From Linnemannia elongata (Eukaryota > Mortierellomycota > Mortierellomycetes > Mortierellales > Mortierellaceae): 64,000 nucleotides of DNA. How positions within the stretch are numbered: the stretch's first letter is position 1; the number at the start of each line of letters is the position of its first letter. The position numbers were made by a program, and so were the translations under genes. The stretch covers positions 62,001 to 126,000 of the forward strand of contig JAXBDG010000003.1 in NCBI GenBank assembly GCA_036320915.1, in the 5' to 3' direction. This document shows positions 33,134 to 44,989 of the stretch, one piece after another. The notes under the pieces are model-generated. The model did no database searches and had not been told where the DNA came from. It saw nothing but the letters and a program-made list of their open reading frames with translations.

Positions 33134-33465
33134 TTAGAAGAACTCAAGGGTGGCATGGCCAAAAGGAGAACCGAGGACAATATCTCCAAGGACATCGTTA
33201 TCGTCGTCACCATCATTGTCGTCACCATCACGGACAATGAACTTGCGGCCGACCTTGGCGTTCTTTTGGTTCTTGGAGTAGTCGATCGTGCTGGGCGAGG
33301 ATTCGGCTTCGATGACTTCGGCGGTTCCAAAGAAGCTTCCCACCTTGAACGATCCCAGGAACTTGTCCGACTATATTTTGTGTATAAAACAAAATGAATA
33401 AAGATATTAGTTTGCTGTAACATAACAATAGGCAAAACGCCTAGAGTCAAATTGTTCAAGCCAGG

Positions 33466-33497
<32 letters not shown>

Positions 33498-35586
33498 GAG
33501 AAAAGACTTACGACGCGGGAGTGAATCTTTCCTCCGACAGACTCGGCCTTGAGACTCAACTGACGGTCGTCAATCAGATCGACGAGGGTGTGGATGTCTC
33601 CGGCGCCAGTGCCAGAGCGGACGACGAGCATGCCAGGAATCTGCTCAGCCTTGTGCTTGAGCTTGTCGATCCAATCGTCCTCGCCCTCGGTGATTTTGAC
33701 GTGGATGTTTCCAGCGGTCGCAGAGGCCCTGACAAAGTGGTGGGCGTGGCGACGGCGAGGCTCGTCATCATCATCGCCGTCATCCTCACCATCACCACCG
33801 TGCTTGCCAGAGCATCCGCTCTTCACATCTTCGCCATCATCATCACCATCATCATCACCGTCATCCTCCTCAGGCTTGTCGATGGTAGTGGTGGTGACAC
33901 CCAAAGTAATGTTGGCAGCGACCGAAGAAACACGGGCATGGACCGCAGTTCCGGGGGTAGCAGCGCGGACATTCTCGATATGGATATGTCCCGCAACAAC
34001 GTTAGCCTTCAACGTGTTGGCACGGACAGCTCCTGTCTTGATCTCGCCCACAACAGCATTGATCTCGAGGTCGTCGATACCTTCGCCAAAGATAGGGGCC
34101 AGATCATCCTCAACGGTCGCGCGGAGGACAACACCATTGACAGAGAGACGATCAACGCTGTTGTAGTCAAAAGGCAGGAGAATCTCGACATCGATCGAGG
34201 CACAGAACTTTTGACCCTTAGGACGGCCAGAGGATTCATCGTTGTCACCGAAGCGGCGGCGGTGGAGGGCACGCTTCTTCATCCAGAAGGACTCGTTATC
34301 CTCATCGTGACGATGCTTGCGCTCGTGGTGCTTGCGATGGTGCTTCATGCCATGATGCTTGTGATGCTTCTTGTGATGCTCTTTGTGATGCTTGCGTCCG
34401 TGGCGGTGGTGAGGGGGTGGGGGAGGAACGGGCTCTTCAGGTTCCTCGGGCTCCTCGGGCTCCTCAGCAGGCTCGTCCAAGTGTGCGTCAGCCCAGAAGA
34501 TAACCTCAAGTTTGTCCTCCTCCTCCTTGACCTCCAAGTGAAGACCCTTAGGACCGTCATCCTGGCGATCATCCTCATCATCCTCGTTATCATCGTCGTC
34601 ACCATCATCCTCACCATCATCCTCAGGCAAGTTCTTGGTAACGTTGGCCTTGATCCTAAGAGTAGGCGAATCCACAAAGAGACTCGATCGAACAACAACA
34701 TTGGTAAAGATATTGCCCTTTCCAATGGACAGTTTGATGTCACGGGCAATGGAGAAGATGTCCTGGGGTCCATTCCAGGGGATCAAGTTCTTCATGCACT
34801 CGTCCTCAGACATGGCAAAGACCAGGTCAGCCTGCTGTTTGGGAGTGAGGTTTGACTGGCGGTGGGTGGAGAGGGGCATCAGGGATGGGGAGCCGCCCTC
34901 GACGTAGATGTATTCGCTGTTGTCGTCATAATCTTCGAAACCGTAGTCTTCGAAGTCGTAGTCAGAGCTGAAGAACGCGCAGTAGACCCAGAAGAGGAGG
35001 GCGACGGCAAAGATCCGACGGAACAGCTTTCTTGCCTTTGCCTTGCCTATTAGATTGATATGTTTCAATGAAGGAAGGCTGAGTGAGTATGCGTGTGTAG
35101 ACGTGAGAAGGTAAGGTAAGGTAAGGGTAAAGTGACGTGTGAAGGAAAGTGAATAAGGATGAATGTCCCAACAGCCAGGGTTCACTGGTCAATTCGCCAC
35201 CAAAATATACCCGAGGATCATATTTTTTGCGAAGGGGCCTGCAACAGCCCACCTAATATATAACACTACTACAACAACAACTTACAGGCAGCACGCTGTT
35301 CAGGAGTGCGGTTACAACGACGCCCCCAACGACGCCCACACACCTTCTGCTGCTGGTTCTGGTTCTGGTCCTCAGGAATAGGAACAGCGGAGGCGTCCTT
35401 TTGGTCAAAGGCCTTCTTCTCATCCGCAGCAGAGAGCAAGGGAACGGCGTCCTCGTCAACGTGGTCGGAGAATGGAGGAGGAGGGGCCGAGTTGGAAGAG
35501 TCATTGTAGTCCTCGTGGGAATGGGGCGACATGTCAACAAAGACCGAGGGGTCTTTGTGGTCCTGGGGGTAGCCAGGTTCAGCCAT
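33134..35586 (-). CDS. Type II membrane protein with His-rich and Asp-rich tracts
   Basis: Three exons (35286-35586, 33512-35046, 33134-33370) join in phase to give 690 residues. The first 100 residues are polar and acidic and probably cytosolic. A basic stretch (KAKARKLFRR) precedes one hydrophobic helix, IFAVALLFWVYCAFF, at about 111-125. The rest is probably outside the cytosol. It contains acidic runs (repeats of EDD/GDDD), a His/Lys-rich region with many HHK/KHH units, and segments such as IDDLEINAVVGEIKTGAVRANTLKANVVAG that have the regular alternation of DUF4097-type adhesin beta-helices. The His and Asp tracts could bind divalent metals, which is inference. The longest antisense ORF (467 codons) is an artefact of this composition. 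No enzyme motif is seen. Confidence 0.85.
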
Positions 35587-36262
35587 TTTGGTTTTTTTGT
35601 GTGTTTTGTGTTTGTTTGGTCGTTAGAATAGAAAAAGAAAAGAAGAAAAAAAAGAGAGTATGAATGTAAAGAGAGAGAGAGAGTGAGAAAGGAGATTGAA
35701 AGAGTATAGAAGGAAGGGGGATAATGAACAAAGAGAAGAAGAACTAAAAAGAACAGGTCACATATCCAGTGGAATTATTTATCCATTTCGAGTCGAGACT
35801 CTTCCACAGCAGAGGGAGGGTGTGTTCAGTCCTGTGGCGGCGTGTTTCTTGTCGATTTCTTGGCATTCTATTCTTTTATTTTTCTTTCATTACACGGACT
35901 GCTCATGTCTCTCCCTCTCTCTCCCCCTCTCTCTCTCTCTCTTTCCCTGTCTCTGGTTTCTCATGCCTTCAAAAAGGCTGCGTGTCCTTTTTGTATTCTT
36001 GTGTGTCTGTGTGAACAAACAACAAAAGGAACGAACAATTTCTTTTCCTATCTGGGACATCTGCGCAAGCATAGATGGAGGGATTCAGCAGAGAGTGTGT
36101 AAGGCGACACTAGGTACGTAAAGTCAAACAACAGCGACAGCTGGGTACACATCACTCCCTTCGTCATGCAAAATCAATCTCTTATTTCCTTGCTTGGCAC
36201 TACAACCAATTGACAAAGAAGCCCAATCGATTGCGTATACCACTCCCTTTTTCATATTTTGC

Positions 36263-36301
<39 letters not shown>

Positions 36302-36444
36302 TTACTCCACATATTACGATAAAAGCATACTGAAGGTACGTTTACAATAGGACTGTGACAGTGGACGCGTCTTTTTTTTTTTTTTTCTTATATTCTCACT
36401 GGGTGGTGCGAGTACAAAGAGGAAAGATCCTGTCTGTCTAGAGA
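35587..36444. other. Intergenic region upstream of the His-rich membrane protein gene
   Basis: GA repeats at 35641-35700 are C/T-rich on the minus strand and mark the promoter of the gene to the left. CT runs occur at 35908-35945 and a TC repeat at 36266-36299. ORFs here are repeat translations. No gene is supported. Confidence 0.55.
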
Positions 36445-38889
36445 TCAAAGAGACAGCATCACCCAAGACTCGTCCCCTCCTGTCCCGCCAGGACCTGATG
36501 CGCCGCCAATCGATGACGACGACCCTCCTCCGCCATTACCGACTATTGAAGAACCTGACACATCCATTCCTGATCCACTATTGTTATTGCTACTCTTTCC
36601 AATGTTGGCCGAAGCATGGTTCCGAAGAATGGGACCCATACGTTCGTGTTTCATCGTCCGCAAATGATACACCTTGCGCAGATCCCGATACTGTCGAATA
36701 AACCCTTCTTGATCCAGCTTGCCTTCCAAGAACGACTGAGCAATTGACTCTGATAATTCCTCTGACTCTGATGCCGCCGACCGCAACTTGGACTGTAGCG
36801 TCTCAGGCCTAAACCGCTGTTGACATAAGAAGCGAAAAGAAGTATGCGTTAGCGATGTTGTATGAAAAATGTTGGAGACAAACTATACACATCTGCTGAG
36901 GCCAAATGACATCAGAGTACCAAAGTACCAAAAGGGTCACTTACCCAAAGTGCATCCTGTTGTTGTTGGAGTTTCTCTTCCAGTGACTTTTGAAGTTCGT
37001 TCGACACCTTGTGACCTTCTGCCGTACTTTTTTGAAGCTCAAGCATCTCTGCCTCCAAAGCCAAGTTGCGACCTAATGATGATAAAATGACACAGCCCAA
37101 AATGAATGTTAAAAACAGTGATGATTTCAGAAGCGTTCATTTTAAGGCTGTCGTCTTGTTTCTTCTTTGAATCGATTCGTGCATAAGTTTGCTGAGTACA
37201 AAGGAAAAGTAGACTTACGGGAAACATTGTCGTTGCCGAGCCACCATTCCCGCTTTAGGGTCCTGCTGTTGATGACAATGTCAAGGTGATCAAAAAAGTG
37301 GTCGAATGCAATCTGGCTCTCGAGGAGTTCTTCCACCTTCTCGGGTGTCAACTCCATAATAATGCGTGCTTCTGGTGCTAATGTGCTGCTGTAAGAGTTG
37401 TTCAAGGCTGGTCGACTCTGGGTATGACTGCTGCTGCTGCTCGATGACATATCGCCCGCAGTAGTGGTGGTCTTGGCGTTCATCTTGTTGTTGCTGTTAT
37501 TATTATTGTTGACGTTCATTGCATTGTTGATATGGTTGTTATTGTTGTTGTTGTTGTTGTTGTTGCTTGAACCTCCGTTGCCGTATTGAGAGCCATTGGT
37601 GTTGATGAATGTCACCACACTACTCGAGTTGCTGTTGTTGGTCAGTCCAAGACTTTTGGATCGCGCTCCTGGAATGGGTGGTGGAGGCTTGCGTGAATAC
37701 CCGTCAAAAGCGACCTTGACAGTGTCGACATTACCCTGCTGATTGTTGTTGCTAATACCATTGTTGTTGGTGTTATTGCTGCTGTACATGTGGTATTGAT
37801 TTGATGCGCCTCCATTGACATCCTTGCCGTCGTCGACGAGGACTCCGGTGCGTTGAATATTTGTTGCAATCTCCTTGACAATTCTGCCGAGGTGGGCATG
37901 AGTCGACCAACCGCCGGGCATGAGTCTCTCGTGTCCAGTGACAGCACAAGGTGTTACAGTTCCATCGACCCAGAGATGCCGCACTGTTGGTTGGAGCGTG
38001 ATCTTTGGTTCCTCCTCGGGGAAAGCTGGCGGTAGGTAGACTGTAAGGGTGACGGCATTGTTATTTCCCGCTGCTGCTGGTGACGAGGATGACGGGGAGG
38101 TGCTTGAGAAAGTGTTTCCGTTGCCGTCCTGGGATGATGGCCTGCTGCTGTTGGTGTTGGGTGTTGAAGTTGTCCGGGCAAGGTGAGGTGTGGCTGGAGA
38201 CGGAAGAGGTGAGCCTGGGCTGCTGGCCAAGTACAGTTGTAGCTGGAAGCGGCTGTTGTCGTTTGGCAACGCTCGCACAGTTGGCAGTTCCGAGAGTAGA
38301 GAGTCGATTTGCCTCTTTCGTCTATTGTCCATTAAAAAGGGAGTGGTGAGCAAGGCTGTTAGTGAGTGTTGGTGTGTAGAAGTGAACAAACAAAGAAGTC
38401 AACCATGGAGAGAGTTTGGCCAGAGCGTTGAAATCGGCATGACCACAACGACGACCTTGCTTTTGCTGCGTCATTTTTTCTGGTATATTTTTCGAACACG
38501 TAGAGAAGGAGACCATCTACTTTTTGACTTCAAAGTAGACCATTCTTTTTTTCCTTGTGGACATGTCGATCGAGGTCAGGTCACTCTGTGTTGTATTTTG
38601 CAATGCACTCTAGCGATGGGTGAACTTTCTTAGTCTTTGTCGTTCTGTTGGACTACCAACAAGAGCATAGTTGGCGATGTGATGTGAGATGTGAGATGTG
38701 ATGTGTACTTTGGTTGTCCTGTGCGTGTCGTTTATTAAAAATGTTGATGTGGTGGTGTCCCTTGCCTAGGCCGTGAGTAGACGAGAGTTGTAGAGTTCCT
38801 TTTGCGGCGAGTTGAGAGTTGAGTACTTACGGCGAGGGGTCGTCATGGCTAGGTTTCCTGCCCCAGTTAGTATTGAAGCGCCTGTCCAT
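36445..38889 (-). CDS. VPS37: ESCRT-I subunit VPS37 (VPS37A type)
   Basis: VPS37 bridges TSG101/VPS23 and VPS28 in ESCRT-I, which sorts ubiquitinated cargo at endosomes. Four exons (38831-38889, 37219-38321, 36945-37072, 36445-36816) give 553 residues. The N-terminal half contains a UEV-like region: RKRQIDSLLSELPTVR, VTLTVYLPPAFPEEEPKI and VRHLWVDGTV, as in VPS37A. A long Asn/Ser-rich linker with a run of about ten Asn follows. The Mod(r) domain covers the last 200 residues with coiled-coil sequence and SLEEKLQQQQDALW, SKLRSAASESEELSESIAQ and FLEGKLDQEGFIRQYRDLRK. The short first exon is inferred from a phase-compatible splice. An alternative start lies at 38332, just inside the predicted intron. 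It diverges from the VAMP7-type gene by 601 bp. Confidence 0.9.
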
Positions 38890-39490
38890 GCAAACGAGAG
38901 TTGAGAGGTTGAGAGGGGAGAAAGGAGTGAGAAAATAGAGGAAGAGGAAGAAGAAGAATAAGAGGAATGCAAAAACGACAAAAAGTGGTGGCGAGTGCGG
39001 AACAAGAATGAGAGGAGGAGGAGGAGGAGGAGGAGGAGGAAAGAGAGGGAGATAAAAAAAAGAAGACACTCTCTATGTGACGTTGTATTTGGTCATGTGC
39101 TCTGTGTCTGAATGATCGCAATGCAGTCAAGTATGTGAATGCTTGTACTGAATGACCACAGCGCTGTGTGCCTGAACTGAACTGCGACTTGCTCTACCCT
39201 CGAACGACCTCGCACTTGACCTGTGCACTTTTTGCTTTGCTCCGGTCAAACAAGTCTCTCTCTCTCTCTCTCTCTCTCTTTTATTTCACTCTCCTCTCCC
39301 TTCCTCACTCCGTCTCCTCTCCTCTCTCTTCTTCTTCTTTCTTTTCATTCCCTTGTCCTCCTTTATTTTCCCTTTCCTTCAAACCTCTTCAAACCTCCTT
39401 GCATTCCTTCTCCCTCTCTCCTTCCCTCCTTCCCTCCTTCCTTCCTTCCTCCCTTCCTTTCATCTCTCATTTAAACCAAATCTCATTATA
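38890..39490. promoter_or_regulatory. Bidirectional promoter region, GA/CT tracts on both sides
   Basis: This region lies between divergent VPS37 (-) and VAMP7-type (+) genes. The left half carries GA-rich sequence including (GGA)n at 39013-39040. The right half carries (CT)n at 39256-39279 and C/T-rich sequence up to the ATG. Each tract is pyrimidine-rich on its own gene's coding strand, so the polarity switches inside the region. Confidence 0.5.
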
Positions 39491-41310
39491 ATGTCCATCA
39501 TCTACGCCCTCGTCGCAAGAGGCACCATCATCCTCGCAGAATACACAAACTCATCAGGAAACTTCACCACTGGTATATAAAAAAAATAATACTTTATCAG
39601 TTTCACATTCTTCTCTCATGGCTTGCTTCTTGCCTTTTGCTTCTTCTTACTTGGACTTGCCTTTGAACCAAAAGTCGACTAACCCAACGCCAACTGTTAA
39701 CAATGCACCTAGTCACGGAGGCAATCCTCGAAAAGATCCCGCCCAACAACTCCAAACTCACCTACGTCTATGACAGGCAAGACTCTTCTCTATTCATACT
39801 TCTCTTCAACTTTCAAAAATCCTCACTCGACATATATGTATCCCCTATTCCCATCCCTCCTCCCTCCATACCCCCTGCAGGAAAAAAAACCCACGAGAAT
39901 AATGCAACAAAAATAACACTCTAGACCCTTCTTTCCTTGTCCAATAGATATCTGTTCCACTATATTTGCCACGATGGATTGACATACATGTGCATGGCCG
40001 ACGATACCTTTGGTCGCCGCATTCCCTTCGCCTTCCTTCAGGATATCAAGACTCGCTTCTTGACTCAGTACTCTCGGGAACGTGCCATGAGTGCCATGGT
40101 CCCCTATGGCATGAACGAGTTCTCAAAGACCATTGCCAAGCAGATGGTATGTTTGCTGACAGGAAGGGGTGTGTTTTTGGGCTGAAGAGAAAAGAATGGG
40201 TTACAAAACTTTTTTTTTTTCCGTTCTTTCTTTGTATTTCTGCGGCAACATTTTTCGCCTTTTTTTTTTCCTTTTGTTTGTTTTTCTGGTTTTTGTGTTT
40301 GGGATTTTTGTTGTCTCTGCTTACGCTAGCCCTTGCACAAACAGACTGCCATGTGTCTTCCCCAAAAAAGGTTGCTTTGCCGATTTTACACACAAAAACT
40401 AACAAATCGCGCATCTTATGCTTCTCTTTCTCAACCCTTTTTTCTATACGGCGTATGATTTCTACGGGAACACACTTTTGTATTGACATTGACGTATTCA
40501 GGAGTACTTCTCGACAAACCCCGAGGCTGACAGGATCAAACAAGTACAAGGAGAGATCGAGCAAGTCAAGGATGTCATGGTACACAACATCGGTATGGCC
40601 TACTTGCAACTGCAATCACACCTACTTGAACACAACTGCTCACAAGCACTCAAGCACGCACGCTCCTACAACAAAAAAAAACGAAGAAGCACCTCATCTC
40701 TCTACTTCTCCTTTTTTTGTGTTCGTGTGTCAAGGATATACCGCGTGAATCAGATCCATCGGAAAACTCGTTGCCCTTTACTTGCACTGAATAACACAAG
40801 TACATATAGAGGCCCAACTGACTAACCAACCGATCATTCATCCCTTTTTTTTATTCGTCACACTACCACACCACTCCTTTTTTTCTCGCTTTCCACATTT
40901 TTTTTTCTTACACGTTCTCTATCAAACTGTATCACGATCACAACTACATGGACGGAAATACCGATATCTATTCTTGACAACACACAGAGCGCGTACTGGA
41001 ACGTGGAGAGAGGATTGAACTCCTAGTCGACAAGACCGATAACCTGAACCAGCAGGCCTTTGCCTTCAAAAAAAGGAGCACCCAGCTCAAGGTAATACAT
41101 ATGAAAGGAAGCAAACAGGGAAGCAGGAAAGGAGATCATCACTCTACCATTCACACCGAACTCGAACAAACTCGGACATACATACAGAGCGGAGAGCGGA
41201 GAGACGGCGCGCTTTGACCATACATTGAAGACACTGTTGAGGATCATGGATATCATGGACTTTTGAGACGATTCAGGGATCAGAATCTAAAGTGCGGAAA
41301 ATAACCAAAT

Positions 41311-41348
<38 letters not shown>

Positions 41349-41687
41349 CGCTCTTTGGAATACATAGAGGACCATGTGGTGGAAGAACACAAAGCTGACC
41401 ATCATCCTGACCTCTGTCATCATCGTAAGTCCTGCCTTTTTCTTTTCTCCTCTCATTTTGCTTTCTGCTTTGCATTCCCGTTTATTGTCACATTTTTTTC
41501 TCCCACAGATTCTTTTTTTTTTGCGAGATATTTTTTTTTCGCGCGACCATTGTGAACAAAATTGCTAACTATGAGCCACGTTTCTTGATGCCATTTCCTT
41601 TTTTTTTTTTTGAACGACTAGTTCCTGATCTACTTGATCATTTGCTCTGCATGCGGGTTCCCCTTCTGGTCAAGCTGCCGTAGCTAA
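39491..41687 (+). CDS. VAMP7-type longin R-SNARE
   Basis: R-SNAREs of this type drive fusion at late endosomes and the vacuole. Seven exons (39491-39572, 39713-39776, 39948-40146, 40502-40592, 40988-41091, 41368-41424, 41622-41687) give 220 residues. An N-terminal longin domain (1 to about 115) starts MSIIYALVARGTIILAEY and includes YDRYLFHYICHDGLTYMCMADD. The R-SNARE helix follows, with KQVQGEIEQVKDVMVHNIERV and zero-layer Arg151 in VLERGERIELL. A C-terminal anchor (about 189-210) has IILTSVIIFLIYLIICSACGF. This is close to animal VAMP7 rather than yeast Snc or Ykt6 forms. Intron 2 begins with GC (AG|GCAAGA at 39777), which the conserved YDRYLFHY join requires. The short 3' exon encodes the end of the anchor. 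Confidence 0.95.
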
Positions 41688-41896
41688 ATTCCTTGTTTTT
41701 GCTCCACAGAATAATTAGCATCCCAAATAAAAACAACATTAAAATACATACTCATCTTTTTTTTCTTCAAGCGCGATCCAACATTGTCGAGCGAAAACAA
41801 GAATAAACGTTGAATGTATGTATATTTGGAGCTACATTACCGAATGGGCCTTCTTCCTCTCTCTCTCTCTTTCTCTCCTTTGTGAAAGGGCATCCC

Positions 41897-44286
41897 TTAT
41901 CCCTGTCGCTGCCTTGGCGCACAACGGATAATGTTATCCACCCTCAAGATCATCTCCGCAGCCTCAGAGGCACTCAACAACACCTGCCTCTTCAACTTGA
42001 AACTCTCTGTAATCCCCAACTCTCTCATATCACCCACCGCACCATGCTCCATATCCAATCCATGTGTCTTGTTGCCCTCATAATGGCTCGCCCTCAACTT
42101 GGCCACCAGATCTGCACTATCATAACCACCATTGTCAGCAAGGATCGTAGGCATCTGACGGAGAGCACGAGAAAAGGCCTCAATGGCTGCCTGTTGCTTG
42201 CCAGCGGTCTTGGCGGCAACCTCATCTACGGCCTTGGACATTAGGACTTCGGAGCAGCCTCCGCCAAGAACTGTCCGGGGCTCTTGGGTCGTTTGGGAGA
42301 GGACGCTCAGGGCGTCGTGAAGGGAGCGTTCGGATTCGTCCAGCAATTGGTGTGTGGCACCGCGGAGAACAATCGTGCAAGCCTCTCCTGCAGCAACTCC
42401 TGAGAATTTGATCAACTAATTTTGATCACAGATGTAGAAACAAGGATTAAGTGTCAGTCCACGGAAAAGAATTCAATAGGCTCCTGTTGGCATAATATCC
42501 AATCCAGATGACTTCAACCACTCCTAAACCCCCCCAACAAAAAAACTTACGCGATCCTCGCCAATGATGACCTCCTCAATGACATCACAGTGTCCAAGAC
42601 GGACAAGCTCAGGGTGATCAAAAGTCGAAGTAATCTCGCCTCCAGTAACAAGGGCCAATCGCTCAACACCATCGAAATCCGCGTGCTCAATCGACATGAT
42701 ACCGGCATCGGCAAAGAGCTGCTCGGGCCAGTTATAGATCAATTGACGGTTGACAAAGCAGGTAATACCGTGTTCCTTGATCTTCTCGACCTTGGCCTTC
42801 ATCTTTTCACGCTCTGCACGCTCCAACTCTTCCAGCTTGCCAGTTCCTTCGACACGAATGCGGGCGCCGAAAATCTTGATCTTGTCGGTGTCCATAGCTA
42901 TTTTATCATATTTTCATTTGAGACAGTGAGTATGATTTATCAGGGTCAGGAGCAATGGAGCACATGGGCAAATGAACAAGCAAGAGACGTACGGGTGTTG
43001 GCGACCATGATGGTGGCGTTCTCGATGCGCTTGGGCTGGTTGACACCAATCTTTTTGTCCAGAATGAATCCCTCATCCAAGTAAGAATCCGCAAGACGCC
43101 CTCCAACCTTCTTAATAATCTGAATGTTCTCCAAGTTGGTGCTTCCCTTCAATCTCAACACAGCATCGACTGCCATCTTTGAAAAGTACTCCTTATCCTG
43201 TGACAAAACCTTGGAACTCAAAGTCGTTTTGGCAATGTTGATCAAATCTGCTCTGAAGACCGCAGGATCCTGGCTATGGTCGACCGCAGACTCCTCAAGG
43301 GCCTTGTAAGCTGCAGCACTGGCAATTCGGAAACCCTCAATGATTGTCTGGGGGTGAATCTTTTGGCTGACCAGCTTCTCGGCCTCTCTCAACAACTCGG
43401 CTGCGAGGACACAGACGGAGGTCGTGCCGTCGCCGACTTCGTCGTCCTGAACCTTGGAAATGTTGACGAGAACCTTGGCTGCTGCGTTGTCGAGGGCAAT
43501 CGACTTCAAGATTGTGGCGCCGTCGTTGGTGACCATGACCTCTCCAGTAGAAGCCGACTGAAGGATCTTATCCTGTTTTAATGTCAGTCATTGTTGTCGT
43601 CATTATCGTCAGTTGGAAAGAGGTGCCCAGGTTGTGGTACGTAGCAAAAAAAAAATGATGTTAGTTTCTCTCTTCAGTTGGACACAGCGAAACAATGGAG
43701 TCAACTTGACAGCAAAATAGGCACTTGCCATGCCCTTGGGTCCGAGTGTGCTCTTTACGAGATCTCCAACGGCGATAGCGCCAATGAAGGAAGACTATAC
43801 ACCACAGACAAAAAAAAACGAAACTTCGTCAGTCAAAACAGCATACGCAATGAAAAAAAAGGGTTTTGCCTGCAGAAAAAAATTCAGTTGTTGTGTCGTT
43901 TTGATGGATCAACCAAAGAAAATGTAGGAGAGCTCGATTTTCTTACCAGACGAGCGTTCTCGGCGCGCTCTTCGGTCGCATTGTCCTGGAAAATCTGCAC
44001 TGGTGCCAAAGACTATCAGAAAGAGCAGAGGGAAAACAAGAGTGTGAGTAAGTGGGATCCCGGCAGTTCTGGGGGTGCAAGAAGGAGCAAGAAGGATAAT
44101 AAGGTTGCTTGTTTCTGAACTGATCACTCCTCATGGGCTGATCAGCATAGTATGCGATGTCGAAGGAAGAAGGGTTCTGGTGTGATGCTGGTCTGTTTTA
44201 TGACGTTCTGCGCGCGATGTCGAGTTCTCTTTGGTCATTGGCTAAAGAGTCTTCTGCATGAGCGCATGTAGCCTGGTCGTTACCAT
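41897..44286 (-). CDS. CCT2: T-complex protein 1 subunit beta (CCT2)
   Basis: This is a subunit of the cytosolic TRiC/CCT chaperonin that folds actin and tubulin. Confident exons: 43947-44012, 43729-43794, 42993-43572, 42551-42897, 41897-42415. With a proposed one-codon first exon (ATG at 44286-44284, followed by GTAACG) the product is 526 residues, the normal length. Motifs: [42 protein letters not shown], the ATPase GDGTTS (92-97), [53 protein letters not shown], and [20 protein letters not shown] near the end. The intron after GPKGM starts with GC (GCAAGT at 43728-43723). A TAG lies directly before the SLAPVQ codons, so an upstream exon must exist. It converges with the VAMP7-type gene at 209 bp. 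Confidence 0.95.
44120..44145. repeat. Short inverted repeat in the first intron of CCT2
   Basis: CTGATCA and TGATCAG flank a 12-base loop, giving a perfect 7-bp stem. It falls in the proposed first intron or promoter of CCT2. It may be coincidental. Confidence 0.5.
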
Positions 44287-44989
44287 TGTGCTGTATGTGA
44301 ATGGGTGTGGGGGAAAGTGAGGGGAAGGTTATGGGATGATAAAAAGGAGAAAGTAAAAACGCGAACAGCGAACAGCGAACAGAAGGTCAAAGAACGAAAT
44401 AACCCAGATTCCTCACGTGATGTCGATCCAATTTCACGGAAATGCTATCCCTGTCCTTCGACACAAACTGTAACGCTTTCAACAATGTCCATACGCAAAG
44501 GCTACGCACCAAGCCATCCAAGGTCTTCACTTCATCCTATACTTTGCATAGACGACTATTGTTGATGTCCCCAATTGGCACGCAAATGGACAGCACCAGG
44601 TGTCAACTGCACGCTACCTCTTCGTCGCTTGCGTCGTGTGTTCGACCTTACACCGTACAAAACTATCTTAACGACCAACAGGTGACGCAGTGGGCGAAGG
44701 CCAGTATGAGAGATAGCTAGCAGTGCTTAAAATAAGGACAGTTTACTTTATAACATGTTGTTCAGGTATGCCTAGGTCCAGGGTGAGAAAAGGCGAAGTG
44801 AGGTGGGCATTGTTCAGTTTTATCCACCTAAAAAAATAACGCCACCAAAATCCCTCTCCAACGGAATTGACACCCCTTAACAGCATTGATCCCCGCCCCT
44901 GGGGGAACGCTCGGGGAATGACAAAGTGATGATCCAAATCTGCTTTTCACTTGCATTCAAAACCTAACACCATCACCAACACTCCAACC
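44287..44989. other. Divergent promoter region between CCT2 and MIC10
   Basis: This 703-bp spacer contains the start regions of two divergent genes. No coding sequence is supported. A 9-base unit (gcgaacaga-like) repeats at 44360-44383. Confidence 0.55.

Noticed and set aside
33452..34855. 467-codon plus-strand ORF
   Set aside because: It is antisense to the main exon of the His-rich membrane protein. It is rich in Ile/Val/Leu because it mirrors GAT/GAC/CAC repeats, and it has no start context, splice signals or family motif.
35900..36320. CT/GA microsatellite ORFs near 36 kb
   Set aside because: These are repeat translations only, with no splice-compatible exons nearby.
38142..38389. VPS37 start at an upstream in-frame ATG (MFTSTHQHS...)
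   Set aside because: The extension lies in the predicted first intron, and the spliced start at 38889 matches phase and gives a more VPS37A-like N-terminus. The unspliced start at 38332 remains possible.
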